Below are positions 17,619 through 27,623 of a stretch of DNA of 64,000 nt, in pieces (within the stretch, counting starts at the first letter, position 1; the number at the start of each line of letters is the position of its first letter). The stretch comes from Metabacillus litoralis. GTDB lineage: Bacteria > Bacillota > Bacilli > Bacillales > Bacillaceae. The position numbers and the translations under genes were made by a program. The notes under the pieces were generated by a model, which made no database searches, was not told where the DNA came from, and saw only the letters and a list, made by a program, of their open reading frames with translations. The stretch lies in the NCBI RefSeq assembly GCF_007994985.1, contig NZ_VOQF01000006.1, positions 124,001 to 188,000 of the forward strand. The letters run 5' to 3'.

Positions 17619-19103
17619 TTATTTAAACACTACGTCATTCCAACGTAATTCGTTTTTGAAAGCATGTTTATTTGTATCATTATTAATAAGAACACATTCA
17701 ATTCCTACTAGTTCAGACCAGTCTCTTAGCTGATCAACTGTTACTTTATATGAATACACTGTATGATGAGCTCCACCAGCAACAATCCAGTTTTCTGCAC
17801 CTTCACTTAATGATGGTTGTGGAGTCCAAAGAACTCTAGCAACAGGCAGATTTGGCAGATCAATCTCAGGTTGAATTGCATCCACTTCATTTACGACAAG
17901 ACGGAAACGATGTCCAAGGTCAATGATTGAAGCATTTAATGCTGAACCACCTTTTCCATCAAAAATCATACGTGCTGGATCTTCTTTTCCACCAATACCT
18001 AATGGATATACAGCAATTTTTGGTTTTGTAGCTGCTATTGTTGGGCAAATTTCAAGCATATGAGATCCTAATACTAATTCATTACCAGGCTCAAAGTGGT
18101 ACGTATAATCTTCCATGAATGAAGTATCTTCATTATTTGCAATGATTTTCAGAATACGAAGAAGTGCTGCTGTTTTCCAATCACCTTCACCAGCAAATCC
18201 GTATCCTTGTGCCATTAAACGTTGAACAGCAAGACCTGGTAACTGCTTCATACCATGTAAATCTTCAAAAGTTGTTGTGAATGCTGTGTATCCGCCTTCT
18301 TCTAAAAATGCTTTCATACCTAATTCAATTCTTGCTTGATAGCGAATTGATTCACGTACTGGACCATCTTCTTGACCTTCAGCAACAATGTCATATTCAC
18401 GAGCATACTCTTCCATTAAAGAATCTACTTCTTGTTCTGAAATGTCATTCATGCGCTGAACTAAATCACCAACACCATAACCATTCACAGTCCAACCTAG
18501 TTTAATTTGTGCTTCAACTTTATCACCTTCAGTTACAGCTACTCTACGCATGTTATCACCAAAACGGGCAACTTTTAAGTGCTGTCCTTCAGAGAATGCT
18601 GCAGCTGTTCTCATCCAGCTACCAATCGTATTTCTTACTTCACTATTCTCCCAATGTCCTACAACAACTTTTCTTTTCACATTAAGTCTAGTAGCCATAA
18701 AGCCAAACTCACGATCACCATGAGCAGATTGATTTGTGTTCATAAAGTCCATATCAATACTATCCCAAGGAATATCACGATTAAATTGTGTATGAAGGTG
18801 TAGCATTGGTTTTTGTAATGATGATAATCCTGCAATCCACATTTTTGCAGGTGAGAAGGTATGCATCCAAGTAATGATACCTGCACAATTTTCATCGGCA
18901 TTTGCTTCTAAGCATAATCTACGAATTGAATCTGCTTCCTTTAGCACTGATTTAAATACAAGCTTATAAGTAAGAGTTGGATCTTGGTCAAGACCTTCTG
19001 TAATCACTTTTGAATTTGCTTCAACTTCTCTTACTGTTTCTTCTCCGTATAGATCTTGACTTCCTGTTACGAACCAGAATTCATATGGTTTTGCTGTTAA
19101 CAT
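17619..19103 (-). CDS. araA: L-arabinose isomerase
   Basis: AraA converts L-arabinose to L-ribulose in the cytoplasm using Mn2+. At 494 residues it is full length. Family marks include FWFVTGSQDLYGEE at the start, GIITWMHTFSPAKMWI, HTQFNRDIPWDSIDMDFMN, GDWKTAALLRI and the late GGAHHTV. Metal ligands correspond to the two Glu and two His in these blocks. The start follows AGGGGGAAATCAAT. It is the last gene of araB-araD-araA, an order also seen in Geobacillus, and is under the AraR boxes before araB. Confidence 0.98.
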   Translation of the reverse strand: MLTAKPYEFWFVTGSQDLYGEETVREVEANSKVITEGLDQDPTLTYKLVFKSVLKEADSIRRLCLEANADENCAGIITWMHTFSPAKMWIAGLSSLQKPMLHLHTQFNRDIPWDSIDMDFMNTNQSAHGDREFGFMATRLNVKRKVVVGHWENSEVRNTIGSWMRTAAAFSEGQHLKVARFGDNMRRVAVTEGDKVEAQIKLGWTVNGYGVGDLVQRMNDISEQEVDSLMEEYAREYDIVAEGQEDGPVRESIRYQARIELGMKAFLEEGGYTAFTTTFEDLHGMKQLPGLAVQRLMAQGYGFAGEGDWKTAALLRILKIIANNEDTSFMEDYTYHFEPGNELVLGSHMLEICPTIAATKPKIAVYPLGIGGKEDPARMIFDGKGGSALNASIIDLGHRFRLVVNEVDAIQPEIDLPNLPVARVLWTPQPSLSEGAENWIVAGGAHHTVYSYKVTVDQLRDWSELVGIECVLINNDTNKHAFKNELRWNDVVFK

Positions 19104-19127
19104 ATTGATTTCCCCCTAGTCAGATAA

Positions 19128-19841
19128 TTACTGTTTTACTTCTTTAGATTTTTGACCATAATAAGCATTTGCTCCATGCTTGCGTAAATAATGTTTATCT
19201 AATAAAAATTGATCAATTGAATTTACTTCTGGATTTAACTGATACGTATGCAAAGCCATTTTAGCTACTTCTTCTAACACTACTGCATTATGCACTGCTT
19301 GATTTGCGTCCTTTCCCCAACAGAAGGGTGCATGACCTGACACTAATACTCCTGGGACAGCTACAGGATCTATTTCACCTTTTTCAAACGTTTCAATAAT
19401 GACATTACCTGTTTCTAATTCATATCCACTAGTAATTTCATCCTCAGTAAGTGTTCTTGTGCAAGGAATTTCTCCATAATAATAATCTGCATGTGTTGTG
19501 CCTAATGCAGGAATAGAGCGTCCTGCCTGTGCCCAGCTTGTCGCCCATGGTGAATGTGTATGAACAACACCACCTATTGTCGGAAAAGCTTTGTAAAGCG
19601 CTAAATGTGTTGCCGTATCTGAGGATGGACGTAAGTCTCCTTCAACAATTTCGCCTTCAAGATTTATAACAACTAAATCCTCGAGCTTTAATTCCTCATA
19701 TGGAACTCCACTAGGTTTAATAACGACAAGTCCTTGTTCACGATCAATGCCACTTACGTTTCCCCATGTAAACGTCACCATATTGTATTTTGGCAATAGA
19801 AGATTTGCATCAAGAACTTGTTTCTTTAATGATTCAAGCAT
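19128..19841 (-). CDS. araD: L-ribulose-5-phosphate 4-epimerase
   Basis: AraD converts L-ribulose-5-phosphate to D-xylulose-5-phosphate, feeding the pentose phosphate pathway. It is a class II aldolase-fold enzyme of about 237 residues. Visible elements are [20 protein letters not shown], the Zn-binding [12 protein letters not shown] and [13 protein letters not shown], and a late [10 protein letters not shown]. The start chosen is ATG 19841, preceded by AGAGGAGAGATGATT; further upstream starts abut that site. It lies 24 bp after araB and 25 bp before araA. Confidence 0.97.
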   Translation of the reverse strand: MLESLKKQVLDANLLLPKYNMVTFTWGNVSGIDREQGLVVIKPSGVPYEELKLEDLVVINLEGEIVEGDLRPSSDTATHLALYKAFPTIGGVVHTHSPWATSWAQAGRSIPALGTTHADYYYGEIPCTRTLTEDEITSGYELETGNVIIETFEKGEIDPVAVPGVLVSGHAPFCWGKDANQAVHNAVVLEEVAKMALHTYQLNPEVNSIDQFLLDKHYLRKHGANAYYGQKSKEVKQ

Positions 19842-19864
19842 AATCATCTCTCCTCTTTTTAACA

Positions 19865-21574
19865 TCACTTGGCTTTATTAAGTGACTTCTGTTCTTGTTT
19901 TAAGTTGTTGGATTGTTTAATTTTCTTTAGGTTTTTCATTACATTATTTTCATCATTACCAAAGTAGTCATATAGCCTTGAATACTCAGTGTATAACTGC
20001 TCATATACTTTTGAGTTATGTTGAATAGGTTGGTATTTAAAATCTTTTAATCTGGCCATTTTCTTTGCAGCAACTTTAATGTCATCATAACCACCGCGCT
20101 CCTTACCAGCAGCAACAGCTCCAAACATCGCTGAACCTAGTGCTGGTGTTTGTGAAGTAGCTGATATGCGGATATCCATGTTTATTACATCTGAGTAAAT
20201 TTGCATCATAAGATCATTTTTCTCTGCAATACCACCACATGCATACACTTCATTTATTGGCACTCCACTATTTCTAAATGCTTCAATAATTTTACGTGTA
20301 CCATATGCAGTTGCTTCAATCAATGCACGATAAATTTCCTCAGGCTTAGTTAATAACGTAGCACCTAGTAGTACGCCTGTTAGATCTGCATCATTAAGTG
20401 TTGAACGATTGCCGTTCCACCAATCCAGTGCTAGTAAACCGCTTTCACCAACATCAAGTTTTGCTGCTTTATCTGTTAACAATTGATGTATTCCTATTCC
20501 TTTTTCTTTTGCTTCTGCATGGTAGCTTGCTGGAAGACAGTTTTCAGTAAACCATTCAAAATGATCACCAACACAAGATTGACCAGCTTCATAACCCATT
20601 AATCCTGGAATAACACCATCTTCAACAACTCCACAAATACCTGGTACAAGCTTTTCTTCATCACCTAGTAAGATGTGACATGTAGACGTTCCCATAATCA
20701 TTAATAGTTTACCTGGTTCTGTTATACCTACTGCTGGTAATGCCACATGAGCATCTACATTTCCAATAGCTACAGCTGTTCCTTGATTTAAGCCAATTAA
20801 TTCTGCAGCACGTTTTGTTAATTCACCAGCTTTTGATCCAATCGGTAATATATCATATGAAAGCTTCTCTTCAACAATATTTTCCAAACGAGGATCTAAG
20901 GCTTTGAAAAATTCTTTTGAAGGATATCCTTCTTGCTTATGCCACATTGCTTTATAACCTGATGTACAGCTATTTCGTTTTAAGTCACCTGTTAACTTAT
21001 AGACAACCCAATCTGTTGCTTCAACGAATTGATCAGCTGCTTCATATATTTCGGGTGCTTCATTTAAAACTTGCCATAGTTTAGGAAATAGAGATTCCGA
21101 GGAAATTTTCCCTCCAAATCTTTTTAGGAACTTTTCTCCTCTTGCTACAGCTATTTCATTTAATCTATTTGCTTCTTTTTGTGCAGCATGATGTTTCCAA
21201 AGCTTTACATAACTATGTGGTTGATTCTTAAATTCTATTAATTGACATAATGGTGTACCATATTTATTTATTGGCAAAACCGTACAAGCTGTAAAATCTA
21301 TTCCAATACCAATTACATCATTTGCTGAAACATTAGCTTGTTTTAAAACATCAGGGATGGTAGTTTCTAATACTTCAATATAATCTGTTGGATGTTGCAA
21401 AGCCCAATCATTTTCTAACTTTGTACGCCCATAAGGTAAAAACTCATTCATTACTCCATGTGTATAGGGTTTAACAGCTGTTGCAATTATTCTCCCTGTA
21501 CCTACATCAACTAGTACTGCTCTACCCGATTGTGTACCATAGTCAACACCAACTGAATACTTAGTTATCTTCAT
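19865..21574 (-). CDS. araB: Ribulokinase
   Basis: AraB phosphorylates L-ribulose to L-ribulose-5-phosphate. It is a 569-residue FGGY kinase with [16 protein letters not shown] at the N-terminus, [25 protein letters not shown] and the C-terminal [19 protein letters not shown]. It is the first gene of araBDA. Two AraR-like boxes lie 71-167 bp upstream. The ATG at 21574 is directly preceded by GGGGGG with no spacer, an awkward placement; no other conventional start is close. The tail beyond [13 protein letters not shown] is a Lys/Gln-rich extension. Confidence 0.97.
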   Translation of the reverse strand: MKITKYSVGVDYGTQSGRAVLVDVGTGRIIATAVKPYTHGVMNEFLPYGRTKLENDWALQHPTDYIEVLETTIPDVLKQANVSANDVIGIGIDFTACTVLPINKYGTPLCQLIEFKNQPHSYVKLWKHHAAQKEANRLNEIAVARGEKFLKRFGGKISSESLFPKLWQVLNEAPEIYEAADQFVEATDWVVYKLTGDLKRNSCTSGYKAMWHKQEGYPSKEFFKALDPRLENIVEEKLSYDILPIGSKAGELTKRAAELIGLNQGTAVAIGNVDAHVALPAVGITEPGKLLMIMGTSTCHILLGDEEKLVPGICGVVEDGVIPGLMGYEAGQSCVGDHFEWFTENCLPASYHAEAKEKGIGIHQLLTDKAAKLDVGESGLLALDWWNGNRSTLNDADLTGVLLGATLLTKPEEIYRALIEATAYGTRKIIEAFRNSGVPINEVYACGGIAEKNDLMMQIYSDVINMDIRISATSQTPALGSAMFGAVAAGKERGGYDDIKVAAKKMARLKDFKYQPIQHNSKVYEQLYTEYSRLYDYFGNDENNVMKNLKKIKQSNNLKQEQKSLNKAK

Positions 21575-21644
21575 CCCCCCAAATCATTAACCCTCAGAAA
21601 AGCCTTTTCTATGTTTCATATTTTAGAAATTCATGAGTTTAACA

Positions 21645-21741
21645 TTTTATACGTACAAGTTATTAATTCTAGCTCCTTACTTTTACTAAAAAAACAAAAA
21701 TACTAGAAACATAAAGCATTTTATAACTTATACGTATGACC
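21645..21741 (-). promoter_or_regulatory. Pair of AraR boxes before araBDA
   Basis: TTTTATACGTACAAGT (21645-21660) and ACTTATACGTATGACC (21726-21741) match the B. subtilis AraR operator pattern ATTTGTACGTACAAAT around the central ACGT. Their centres are 81 bp apart. AraR repression of the arabinose pathway, relieved by L-arabinose, is established in B. subtilis. Confidence 0.8.
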
Positions 21742-21869
21742 TTAAATAAATTTTAGCACTTGTCAGATAAATTTCAATACAAATTTTAAATATTTTCGTA
21801 ATTTTAATGAAAAATCTACTAATCCCCTCTAAAAACAGCAATAACTTATCCTTACAAGTTATAAAACAC

Positions 21870-23183
21870 TTACTCTTTCATTTTTTTTCCTATAAGAACA
21901 TTTCCTTCTTTGTCTTTTCCTGTAAAAACCAATGTAGGATTCCATCTACTCCAGTCCCAAGCAGGTAGAACATATAAAGTAAATATTTTTTCCTCTAAAC
22001 TAAGCTCAAACTGATTGCGATCTTTACAAACCCAATGTCCATTATGAATATCTTCTACTTTTCCTTCTGACAAAAGAAGAATTGGTTTAGAAGCAAGTTG
22101 ATGATTGTCGTTCCGATCCATTTCTATCACTTCCCATAAGCCTACTAATTGACTAGGGTTGATCTTTTGTTCCTTTTCACCAGCATAACGCTCAGGTGAA
22201 ACAAGTGGCCATCCATCATTTGTCCAGACAATTTTCCGAATATGTAACGCATGATGTTTTTTTGTTCTCTCACCTCTAGCATGATGACAAACAAAATAAT
22301 CGTCTCCATCTTTTAATACGGAATTATGTCCAGGACCTATCCAACCCTCAGCTTCTCCAAATTTATAGCCACCAAGGATTTTCAACCCTGTATCATTTGG
22401 AGAAATCTCTATATTCGTCATATCATTTCCATTGTAATCTAGATAAGGACCTTCAATACGATCAGCACATGCGACCCGGATATTATAATCTCTAAATAAA
22501 GAGTCATAGGAAACAAACAGGTAGTACTTTTTAAATTCTGGATGATACACGATATATGGGCCTTCTACTGCAGCTTCAACACTATGATGTCTTTTTGAGA
22601 TTAAGATTCCATCATTTTGTTCTATTAATTTTCCAGTGGAAGGATCTATTTTTGCAACAAATATCCCACCAAAAAAAGATCCATATACCATCCAAGGATT
22701 TCCTTCTTCATCAAAAGTAATATTAGGATCAATGGCATTTGGGATACTTTCACCATGCTTAGTTTTAATAACCTCACCCTGATCTACCCATGGCCCTTCA
22801 ATATTATTACTTGTTGCAACCCCGATAAATGACTGATTTTTCCCAAATTGAGAAGCTGCATAATATAAATAATAGGTTTCACCATATTTTGTTACATCAG
22901 GAGCCCATAATCCTTTTGCACCTGTCCACTCATGTGCTTCTGTTGGAATTTGCTCAAACGCATGTCCAACCCACTCCCAATGTATTAAGTCTTTAGATTT
23001 TCTTACTTGAATTCCACCTGTTGGTTCGCCACCAACCTTGGCATCAGTTGAAAATACATAATAAGTGTCACCATCTTTATATAGAGCAGGATCATGAACA
23101 TTATGAATTGTCCATGATGATTCGTCATTTGCTATTGCTTCATCATATAAATCATATTTAACTGGTGCTTTTGGAAACATCAT
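21870..23183 (-). CDS. GH43 arabinanase-like enzyme, cytoplasmic
   Basis: A GH43 five-bladed propeller followed by an Abn2-like C-terminal beta-domain (ending PAWDWSRWNPTLVFTG), about 437 residues. The catalytic triad is visible as VHDPAL (Asp base), NAIDPN (pKa-modulating Asp) and AVEGPY (Glu acid). There is no signal peptide, so it probably cuts imported 1,5-arabino-oligosaccharides. The longest frame starts at 23252 and overlaps the upstream gene. The Met at 23183, eight bases after GAGGGA and 13 bp past the upstream stop, is the better start. It is the second gene of a two-GH43 operon. Confidence 0.9.
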   Translation of the reverse strand: MMFPKAPVKYDLYDEAIANDESSWTIHNVHDPALYKDGDTYYVFSTDAKVGGEPTGGIQVRKSKDLIHWEWVGHAFEQIPTEAHEWTGAKGLWAPDVTKYGETYYLYYAASQFGKNQSFIGVATSNNIEGPWVDQGEVIKTKHGESIPNAIDPNITFDEEGNPWMVYGSFFGGIFVAKIDPSTGKLIEQNDGILISKRHHSVEAAVEGPYIVYHPEFKKYYLFVSYDSLFRDYNIRVACADRIEGPYLDYNGNDMTNIEISPNDTGLKILGGYKFGEAEGWIGPGHNSVLKDGDDYFVCHHARGERTKKHHALHIRKIVWTNDGWPLVSPERYAGEKEQKINPSQLVGLWEVIEMDRNDNHQLASKPILLLSEGKVEDIHNGHWVCKDRNQFELSLEEKIFTLYVLPAWDWSRWNPTLVFTGKDKEGNVLIGKKMKE

Positions 23184-23196
23184 TTCTTGTATTCCC

Positions 23197-24681
23197 TCAC
23201 TTTCCAATCTCATTTGATATTTTCTTACCCCATACTGCTGTACCTTCTTCATTTAATCCAGTGAATACTAGTGTCGGTTTCCAATTTTCCCAATCCCATT
23301 GAGGAAGAACCGTAACAGTGTCAACCCAATAGTTATCAGGTGCCTCGTTATCATGCCAATATAACTTAATTGTATTTGAGCTAGATCGTTCCCAGTAATC
23401 TTTACCGTCTTTTTCATTTATCTTTCCATTTTCAAATAATGTGAGATTAGTAGAAGTAGCCATCGCATCATCAATACGACTTAAAGTTAGATACTCCCAT
23501 TCTCCAATAATATTCTTTTCAGTTAATTCTTCTGTCGACTTTTCAGGAATACCTGCATACCGTTCTGGTGAAACAACTGGCCATCCATCTTCTGTCCAGA
23601 TTATTTCTCTTACATGAAGATGTGACCAATATAAATCCTCTCCAGCTCTTGCATTATGAGTGATATAATATTTGTCACCATCCTGAATTAAGCCATTATG
23701 ACCTGTACCTAACCAACCAGTATCATTATTAAATGCATAGGCTCCTACAATTTTTGTTCCTGTGTCAAATGATCCTTCTGTAAGATCAACCATATTTTTG
23801 TCATTATAATCTAAATAAGGTCCTTCAATATTCGCTGATCGGGCAACACGAACATTATAGGTATCTTCAAGCCAACCGTACGAAAGTGTTAAATAATACA
23901 TTTCCGTATCATCGTTATACATGATCGCCGGTCCTTCGATTTCATAATCATTGTTTTTACGCTGAGCGATTAAAGTACCTTCTTCTTCAGGTGATTTTAA
24001 TTTCCCAGTGCTTTTATCAAGCTCGACAATAAAAATTCCACCAAAATAAGAACCATAAGTCATCCATGGATTTCCTTCTTTATCAATGATGATTCCTGGA
24101 TCAATGGCATTAACTGTCTTATTATCTTCTTCCTGCGTTTTCACTACTGCACCCTGGTCCTCCCAAGGCCCTTCAATGGAAGTACTTGTCGCTAGCCCTA
24201 TATAGGAATTTCTTGTGCCAAAACCAGAAACAGAGTAGTAAAGGTAAAAGGTTCCATTCATTTCAATAACATCTGGTGCCCAAAAGGTATTTCCACCTTT
24301 AGTCCACTCAGCAGCTTCCGTTGATACAGAACTGAACACTCTGCCAACAAATGACCAATTTATCATATCTTTTGATTTTCTAATTTGAATACCTGGACTC
24401 GGAGTACCTGCAACCATATAGTCAGTTGAAAAAGTGTAATACCAATCATCAACCTTTATAATTTCAGCATCATGAGTATTATTTGTTGTCCATTCTGATT
24501 CAGAATTTATAATATCGGGATTAATTTTTTCATTAAGTGTTTTTGGTGGAGGTGAAGGGTATTGATTTTCATTTAGCGCAACGCCATTTTGATTACTATT
24601 TGTCAGAAAAAGAGTTAATCCTCCAATAATTAAAATAGAAACCGCTATAACAATTGGAACAACTACTTTTCTCCTCAGCAT
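23197..24681 (-). CDS. GH43 arabinanase-like enzyme, membrane-anchored
   Basis: A protein of about 494 residues with one N-terminal hydrophobic helix (VVVPIVIAVSILIIGGLTLF) lacking a lipobox, so it is a signal anchor or an uncleaved signal. A short linker, a GH43 propeller and an Abn2-like C-terminal domain (PQWDWENWKPTLVFTG) follow. Catalytic positions are THDAEI, NAIDPG and EIEGPA. The first motif has HDA where most relatives have HDP, but the Asp itself is kept. The start is ATG 24681, after GGAAGG. It probably trims arabinan at the cell surface. Its product resembles the next gene throughout, indicating an ancestral tandem duplication. No AraR box was seen upstream. Confidence 0.9.
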   Translation of the reverse strand: MLRRKVVVPIVIAVSILIIGGLTLFLTNSNQNGVALNENQYPSPPPKTLNEKINPDIINSESEWTTNNTHDAEIIKVDDWYYTFSTDYMVAGTPSPGIQIRKSKDMINWSFVGRVFSSVSTEAAEWTKGGNTFWAPDVIEMNGTFYLYYSVSGFGTRNSYIGLATSTSIEGPWEDQGAVVKTQEEDNKTVNAIDPGIIIDKEGNPWMTYGSYFGGIFIVELDKSTGKLKSPEEEGTLIAQRKNNDYEIEGPAIMYNDDTEMYYLTLSYGWLEDTYNVRVARSANIEGPYLDYNDKNMVDLTEGSFDTGTKIVGAYAFNNDTGWLGTGHNGLIQDGDKYYITHNARAGEDLYWSHLHVREIIWTEDGWPVVSPERYAGIPEKSTEELTEKNIIGEWEYLTLSRIDDAMATSTNLTLFENGKINEKDGKDYWERSSSNTIKLYWHDNEAPDNYWVDTVTVLPQWDWENWKPTLVFTGLNEEGTAVWGKKISNEIGK

Positions 24682-24864
24682 ATTGAACACCTTCCTTTTC
24701 TATTCTGTTAGCTTCCTAGTAGTTAGAATGCGTGACAATAGAGAGAGAGCCTTCTTTTATCAATCTATTGAAAGTTAATTATGTAACTGTTAATGACAAT
24801 GTGGTAAAAAACAGTATCACACCTGATTAGATGTCTTTTACCTTTCTTAGGAAATAAATAATTT

Positions 24865-24899
24865 AAAAAAGGCTGACCATATATATATCAGCCTTTTTT
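24865..24899 (-). terminator. Terminator of the abnEFJ-GH51-GH43 operon
   Basis: AAAAAAGGCTGA pairs with TCAGCCTTTTTT around an AT-rich loop, with T-runs on both sides. It lies 9 bp past the stop of the GH43 gene at 24908. Confidence 0.85.
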
Positions 24900-24907
24900 A
24901 TAAATCA

Positions 24908-25867
24908 TTATTTGCTATCTGGAACAGGAATTCCAAAGTTCGGTGTACCATCTTCGTTCCACTCTAAAACTTGAACACGAGTATGTCTGTTAGGATCATA
25001 TAATGGATCACCTTCAATTTCTTTATAGTTTCTAGCATGGTAAACAAGGATATCCTGTGAGCCATCTTCAGAAACTGTAAAACTATTGTGACCAGGACCA
25101 TATTGACCTGTTTCTTCATTTGTTACAAATACTGGTTCAGGCGTTTTATGCCATGAAGCAGGATCTAGTAAATCACTATTTTCATCTGCAGTTAAATAGC
25201 CCATGCAATAGTTAAAGTCTGTTGCACTTGCTGAAAACGAAATGAAGATTTTACCGTTTCGTTTTAATACAGCAGCACCTTCGTTAACTAAAAATCCGAT
25301 CTTCTCCCAGTCATATTCAGGTGTTGTAATACATACTTGCTCACCTTTTAATGTCCATGGATTCTCCATTTCGGAAATATATAAGTTAGAGTTTCCAAAG
25401 ATTTCAGGGTCTTTTTGAGCCCAAACTAAATATCGAACTCCATTATGCTCAAAAGAAGTTGCATCTAAAGCAAAGGATTCCCATTTTGTGATAATTTGAC
25501 CTTTTTCAATAAACTCACCTTCTAATGGATTATCTGATGAGTTTTCAAGAACAAACATACGATGATCAAACAAGCCATCTTTTGTTTCAGATGTTCTTGC
25601 AGCAGCAAAATAGATGTACCATTTTCCATCAATAAAATGAATTTCTGGAGCCCATATATTCGCACTCATTTTTCCGCTTTCATGCTTTACCCAAACTGTT
25701 TTCGCTTCAGCATTTGTTAATCCCTGAATTGTTTCAGAACGACGAAGTTCGATTCTGTCATATGCAGGTACAGAACCTGTGAAATAATAAAAGCCATCAG
25801 TATGTTTATAGATCCAAGGATCTGCTCGTTGTTCGATTAGTGGATTATTAACTTTGAATTCTGCCAT
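24908..25867 (-). CDS. GH43 exo-arabinofuranosidase-like enzyme
   Basis: A compact single-domain GH43 of about 319 residues without signal peptide. Catalytic motifs are RADPWIY (Asp), ALDATSFE (Asp) and VNEGAAV (Glu). It lacks the Abn2-type C-terminal domain of its neighbours and fits the exo-1,5-alpha-L-arabinofuranosidase group. The start is ATG 25867, nine bases after AGGAG; an in-frame TTG upstream overlaps that site. It lies 57 bp after the GH51 gene and ends the importer operon, so it probably acts on imported oligosaccharides together with AbfA. Confidence 0.9.
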   Translation of the reverse strand: MAEFKVNNPLIEQRADPWIYKHTDGFYYFTGSVPAYDRIELRRSETIQGLTNAEAKTVWVKHESGKMSANIWAPEIHFIDGKWYIYFAAARTSETKDGLFDHRMFVLENSSDNPLEGEFIEKGQIITKWESFALDATSFEHNGVRYLVWAQKDPEIFGNSNLYISEMENPWTLKGEQVCITTPEYDWEKIGFLVNEGAAVLKRNGKIFISFSASATDFNYCMGYLTADENSDLLDPASWHKTPEPVFVTNEETGQYGPGHNSFTVSEDGSQDILVYHARNYKEIEGDPLYDPNRHTRVQVLEWNEDGTPNFGIPVPDSK

Positions 25868-25924
25868 GTTAGACAACTCCTATAATTTAATTTTTGGGTT
25901 CAATCCCATTTTTTATATTGATTC

Positions 25925-27427
25925 TTATAATTTAGTTTCACATTGTAGACGGATCATATTCCATGACATTTTAGGCAGCTTAATTTCTAGCTGTTCGCCT
26001 GCTTCGCTTGAGATGTCATACTTTTTCGGTTTAATATTATCTGGAGAATCAAAATTATTAGTTGCATAAAGGTCAGGACCATCCATAACAAGATGATCAA
26101 TGATTTTAACTGAACCAAATGAACGAAATTGAGCATCTAGTAAAAGATCATCATCTTCTGAACAATTTAAAGCAAAGATACTTAATGTATTATCTTCAGG
26201 GTTATATGTTGTCGATGATTGAACTAATGGAATTTCTCCATGTTTATTCGTTTCCATTGTTGGCGCATCAACTAAAGTATTAAGCACCTCTCCTCTTCCA
26301 TAATTTGATACTTGGAAGAAAGGATAGAAAATTGTTTGCTTAAAAGCTGGACCACCTTTTTGAGTGAAAATAGGTGCAATAACATTTACTAATTGTGCTA
26401 GTGACGCCATTTTTACACGATCGACGTGTTGCAATAATGTACACATCAACCCTCCAAAAACAAGTGCATCTAATAATGAGTAATTATCTTCAAGAATTGG
26501 TGGAGCAATCTCCCAATCTTTTAATTCTACCTTTTTCTGATACCAAACATTCCATTCATCAAATGAAATGTACATCTTCTTTTTACTTCTATTCTTTGCC
26601 TGTACATAATCTGCTGTACTGGCAATTGTTTTAATAAAATTATCCATATCAGCAAATGATCCCAAGAAATCATTAACATTCCCAAGGTTCTCGTAATATC
26701 TATGACATGAAATATAATCAACATGTTCATACAAGTGTTCTAATACAACGCGATCCCATTCTGGAAATGTTGGCATTTCTGCAGATGAACTACCACAAGC
26801 AACTAATTTAATCGTTGGATCTACCCATTTCATAATTTTTGCTGCTTCTCTTGCTTTTTTTCCATAATCCTCTGCACTTAATTGACCGATTTGCCAAGGT
26901 CCATCCATTTCATTACCCAGACACCACACCTTTACATTATGTGGGTCTTTGTGGCCGTTTTTGATACGTAAATCACTCCAATATGTATTACCTGGATGAT
27001 TACAATATTCAACTAAATTCCCAGCTTCCTTCGGAGTTCCAGTACCTAGATTAACAGCTAACATCGGTTCGATATTGGACTTATTTGCCCACTTCATAAA
27101 CTCGTCTATTCCTACTTCATTTGGTTCTGTTGTACGCCATGCAAGATCAAGTCTTGTTGGTCTTTTATCAATCGGTCCTATTCCATCAGTCCAATCATAG
27201 CCTGAAAGAAAATTCCCGCCTGGATAGCGAACAATCGGAACATTTAATTCTTTAACTAATTCCATTACATCTTTGCGAAATCCATCTTCATCAGCTAGTG
27301 GATGATCAGGTTCATAGATTCCCGTATAAACGGCACGCCCCAAATGTTCAATAAATGACCCGAACAAGTTTGGATCTACCTCTCCTACTTTGTAATTTTT
27401 ATCAGCAAAATAAGTAACACGTTTCAT
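25925..27427 (-). CDS. abfA: GH51 alpha-L-arabinofuranosidase
   Basis: A 500-residue intracellular GH51. The N-terminal GSFIEHLGRAVYTGIYEPDH and VRYPGGNFLSGYDW are typical. The acid/base is in CLGNEMDGPW (Glu173) and the nucleophile in SFDEWNVWY (Glu291). Its place right after the importer genes matches abfA at the end of the B. subtilis ara operon. The start follows AAGGGAGTGAATCTAT. An imperfect hairpin (27478-27532) lies between it and abnJ. Confidence 0.95.
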   Translation of the reverse strand: MKRVTYFADKNYKVGEVDPNLFGSFIEHLGRAVYTGIYEPDHPLADEDGFRKDVMELVKELNVPIVRYPGGNFLSGYDWTDGIGPIDKRPTRLDLAWRTTEPNEVGIDEFMKWANKSNIEPMLAVNLGTGTPKEAGNLVEYCNHPGNTYWSDLRIKNGHKDPHNVKVWCLGNEMDGPWQIGQLSAEDYGKKAREAAKIMKWVDPTIKLVACGSSSAEMPTFPEWDRVVLEHLYEHVDYISCHRYYENLGNVNDFLGSFADMDNFIKTIASTADYVQAKNRSKKKMYISFDEWNVWYQKKVELKDWEIAPPILEDNYSLLDALVFGGLMCTLLQHVDRVKMASLAQLVNVIAPIFTQKGGPAFKQTIFYPFFQVSNYGRGEVLNTLVDAPTMETNKHGEIPLVQSSTTYNPEDNTLSIFALNCSEDDDLLLDAQFRSFGSVKIIDHLVMDGPDLYATNNFDSPDNIKPKKYDISSEAGEQLEIKLPKMSWNMIRLQCETKL

Positions 27428-27477
27428 ATAGATTCACTCCCTTGCTTTTATAAAGGAAAAGTGGCCATTACATGGTA

Positions 27478-27532
27478 ACTAGCCAGCCTAACCTAATCTA
27501 AATTTGTTTAAAGTAGATTAGGCTAGCTAGTT
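27478..27532 (-). terminator. Intercistronic hairpin between abnJ and abfA
   Basis: AACTAGCCAGCCTA and TAATCTA pair with TAGATTAGGCTAGCTAGTT, interrupted by a short bulge. There is no T-run, so processing or partial attenuation is more likely than termination. Confidence 0.5.
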
Positions 27533-27623
27533 CGTCCCATTTAGCCACTATAGTAGATATATTAGAATTCTATAACTAACTTAATAGATAGTAGTGTTAT
27601 TTATGTCTATTATTTATGCTTCA

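Noticed and set aside
15973-19103. Long plus-strand frames opposite the GH51 and araA genes.
   Set aside because: These are antisense shadows of strongly conserved minus-strand genes, with no supporting start signals.
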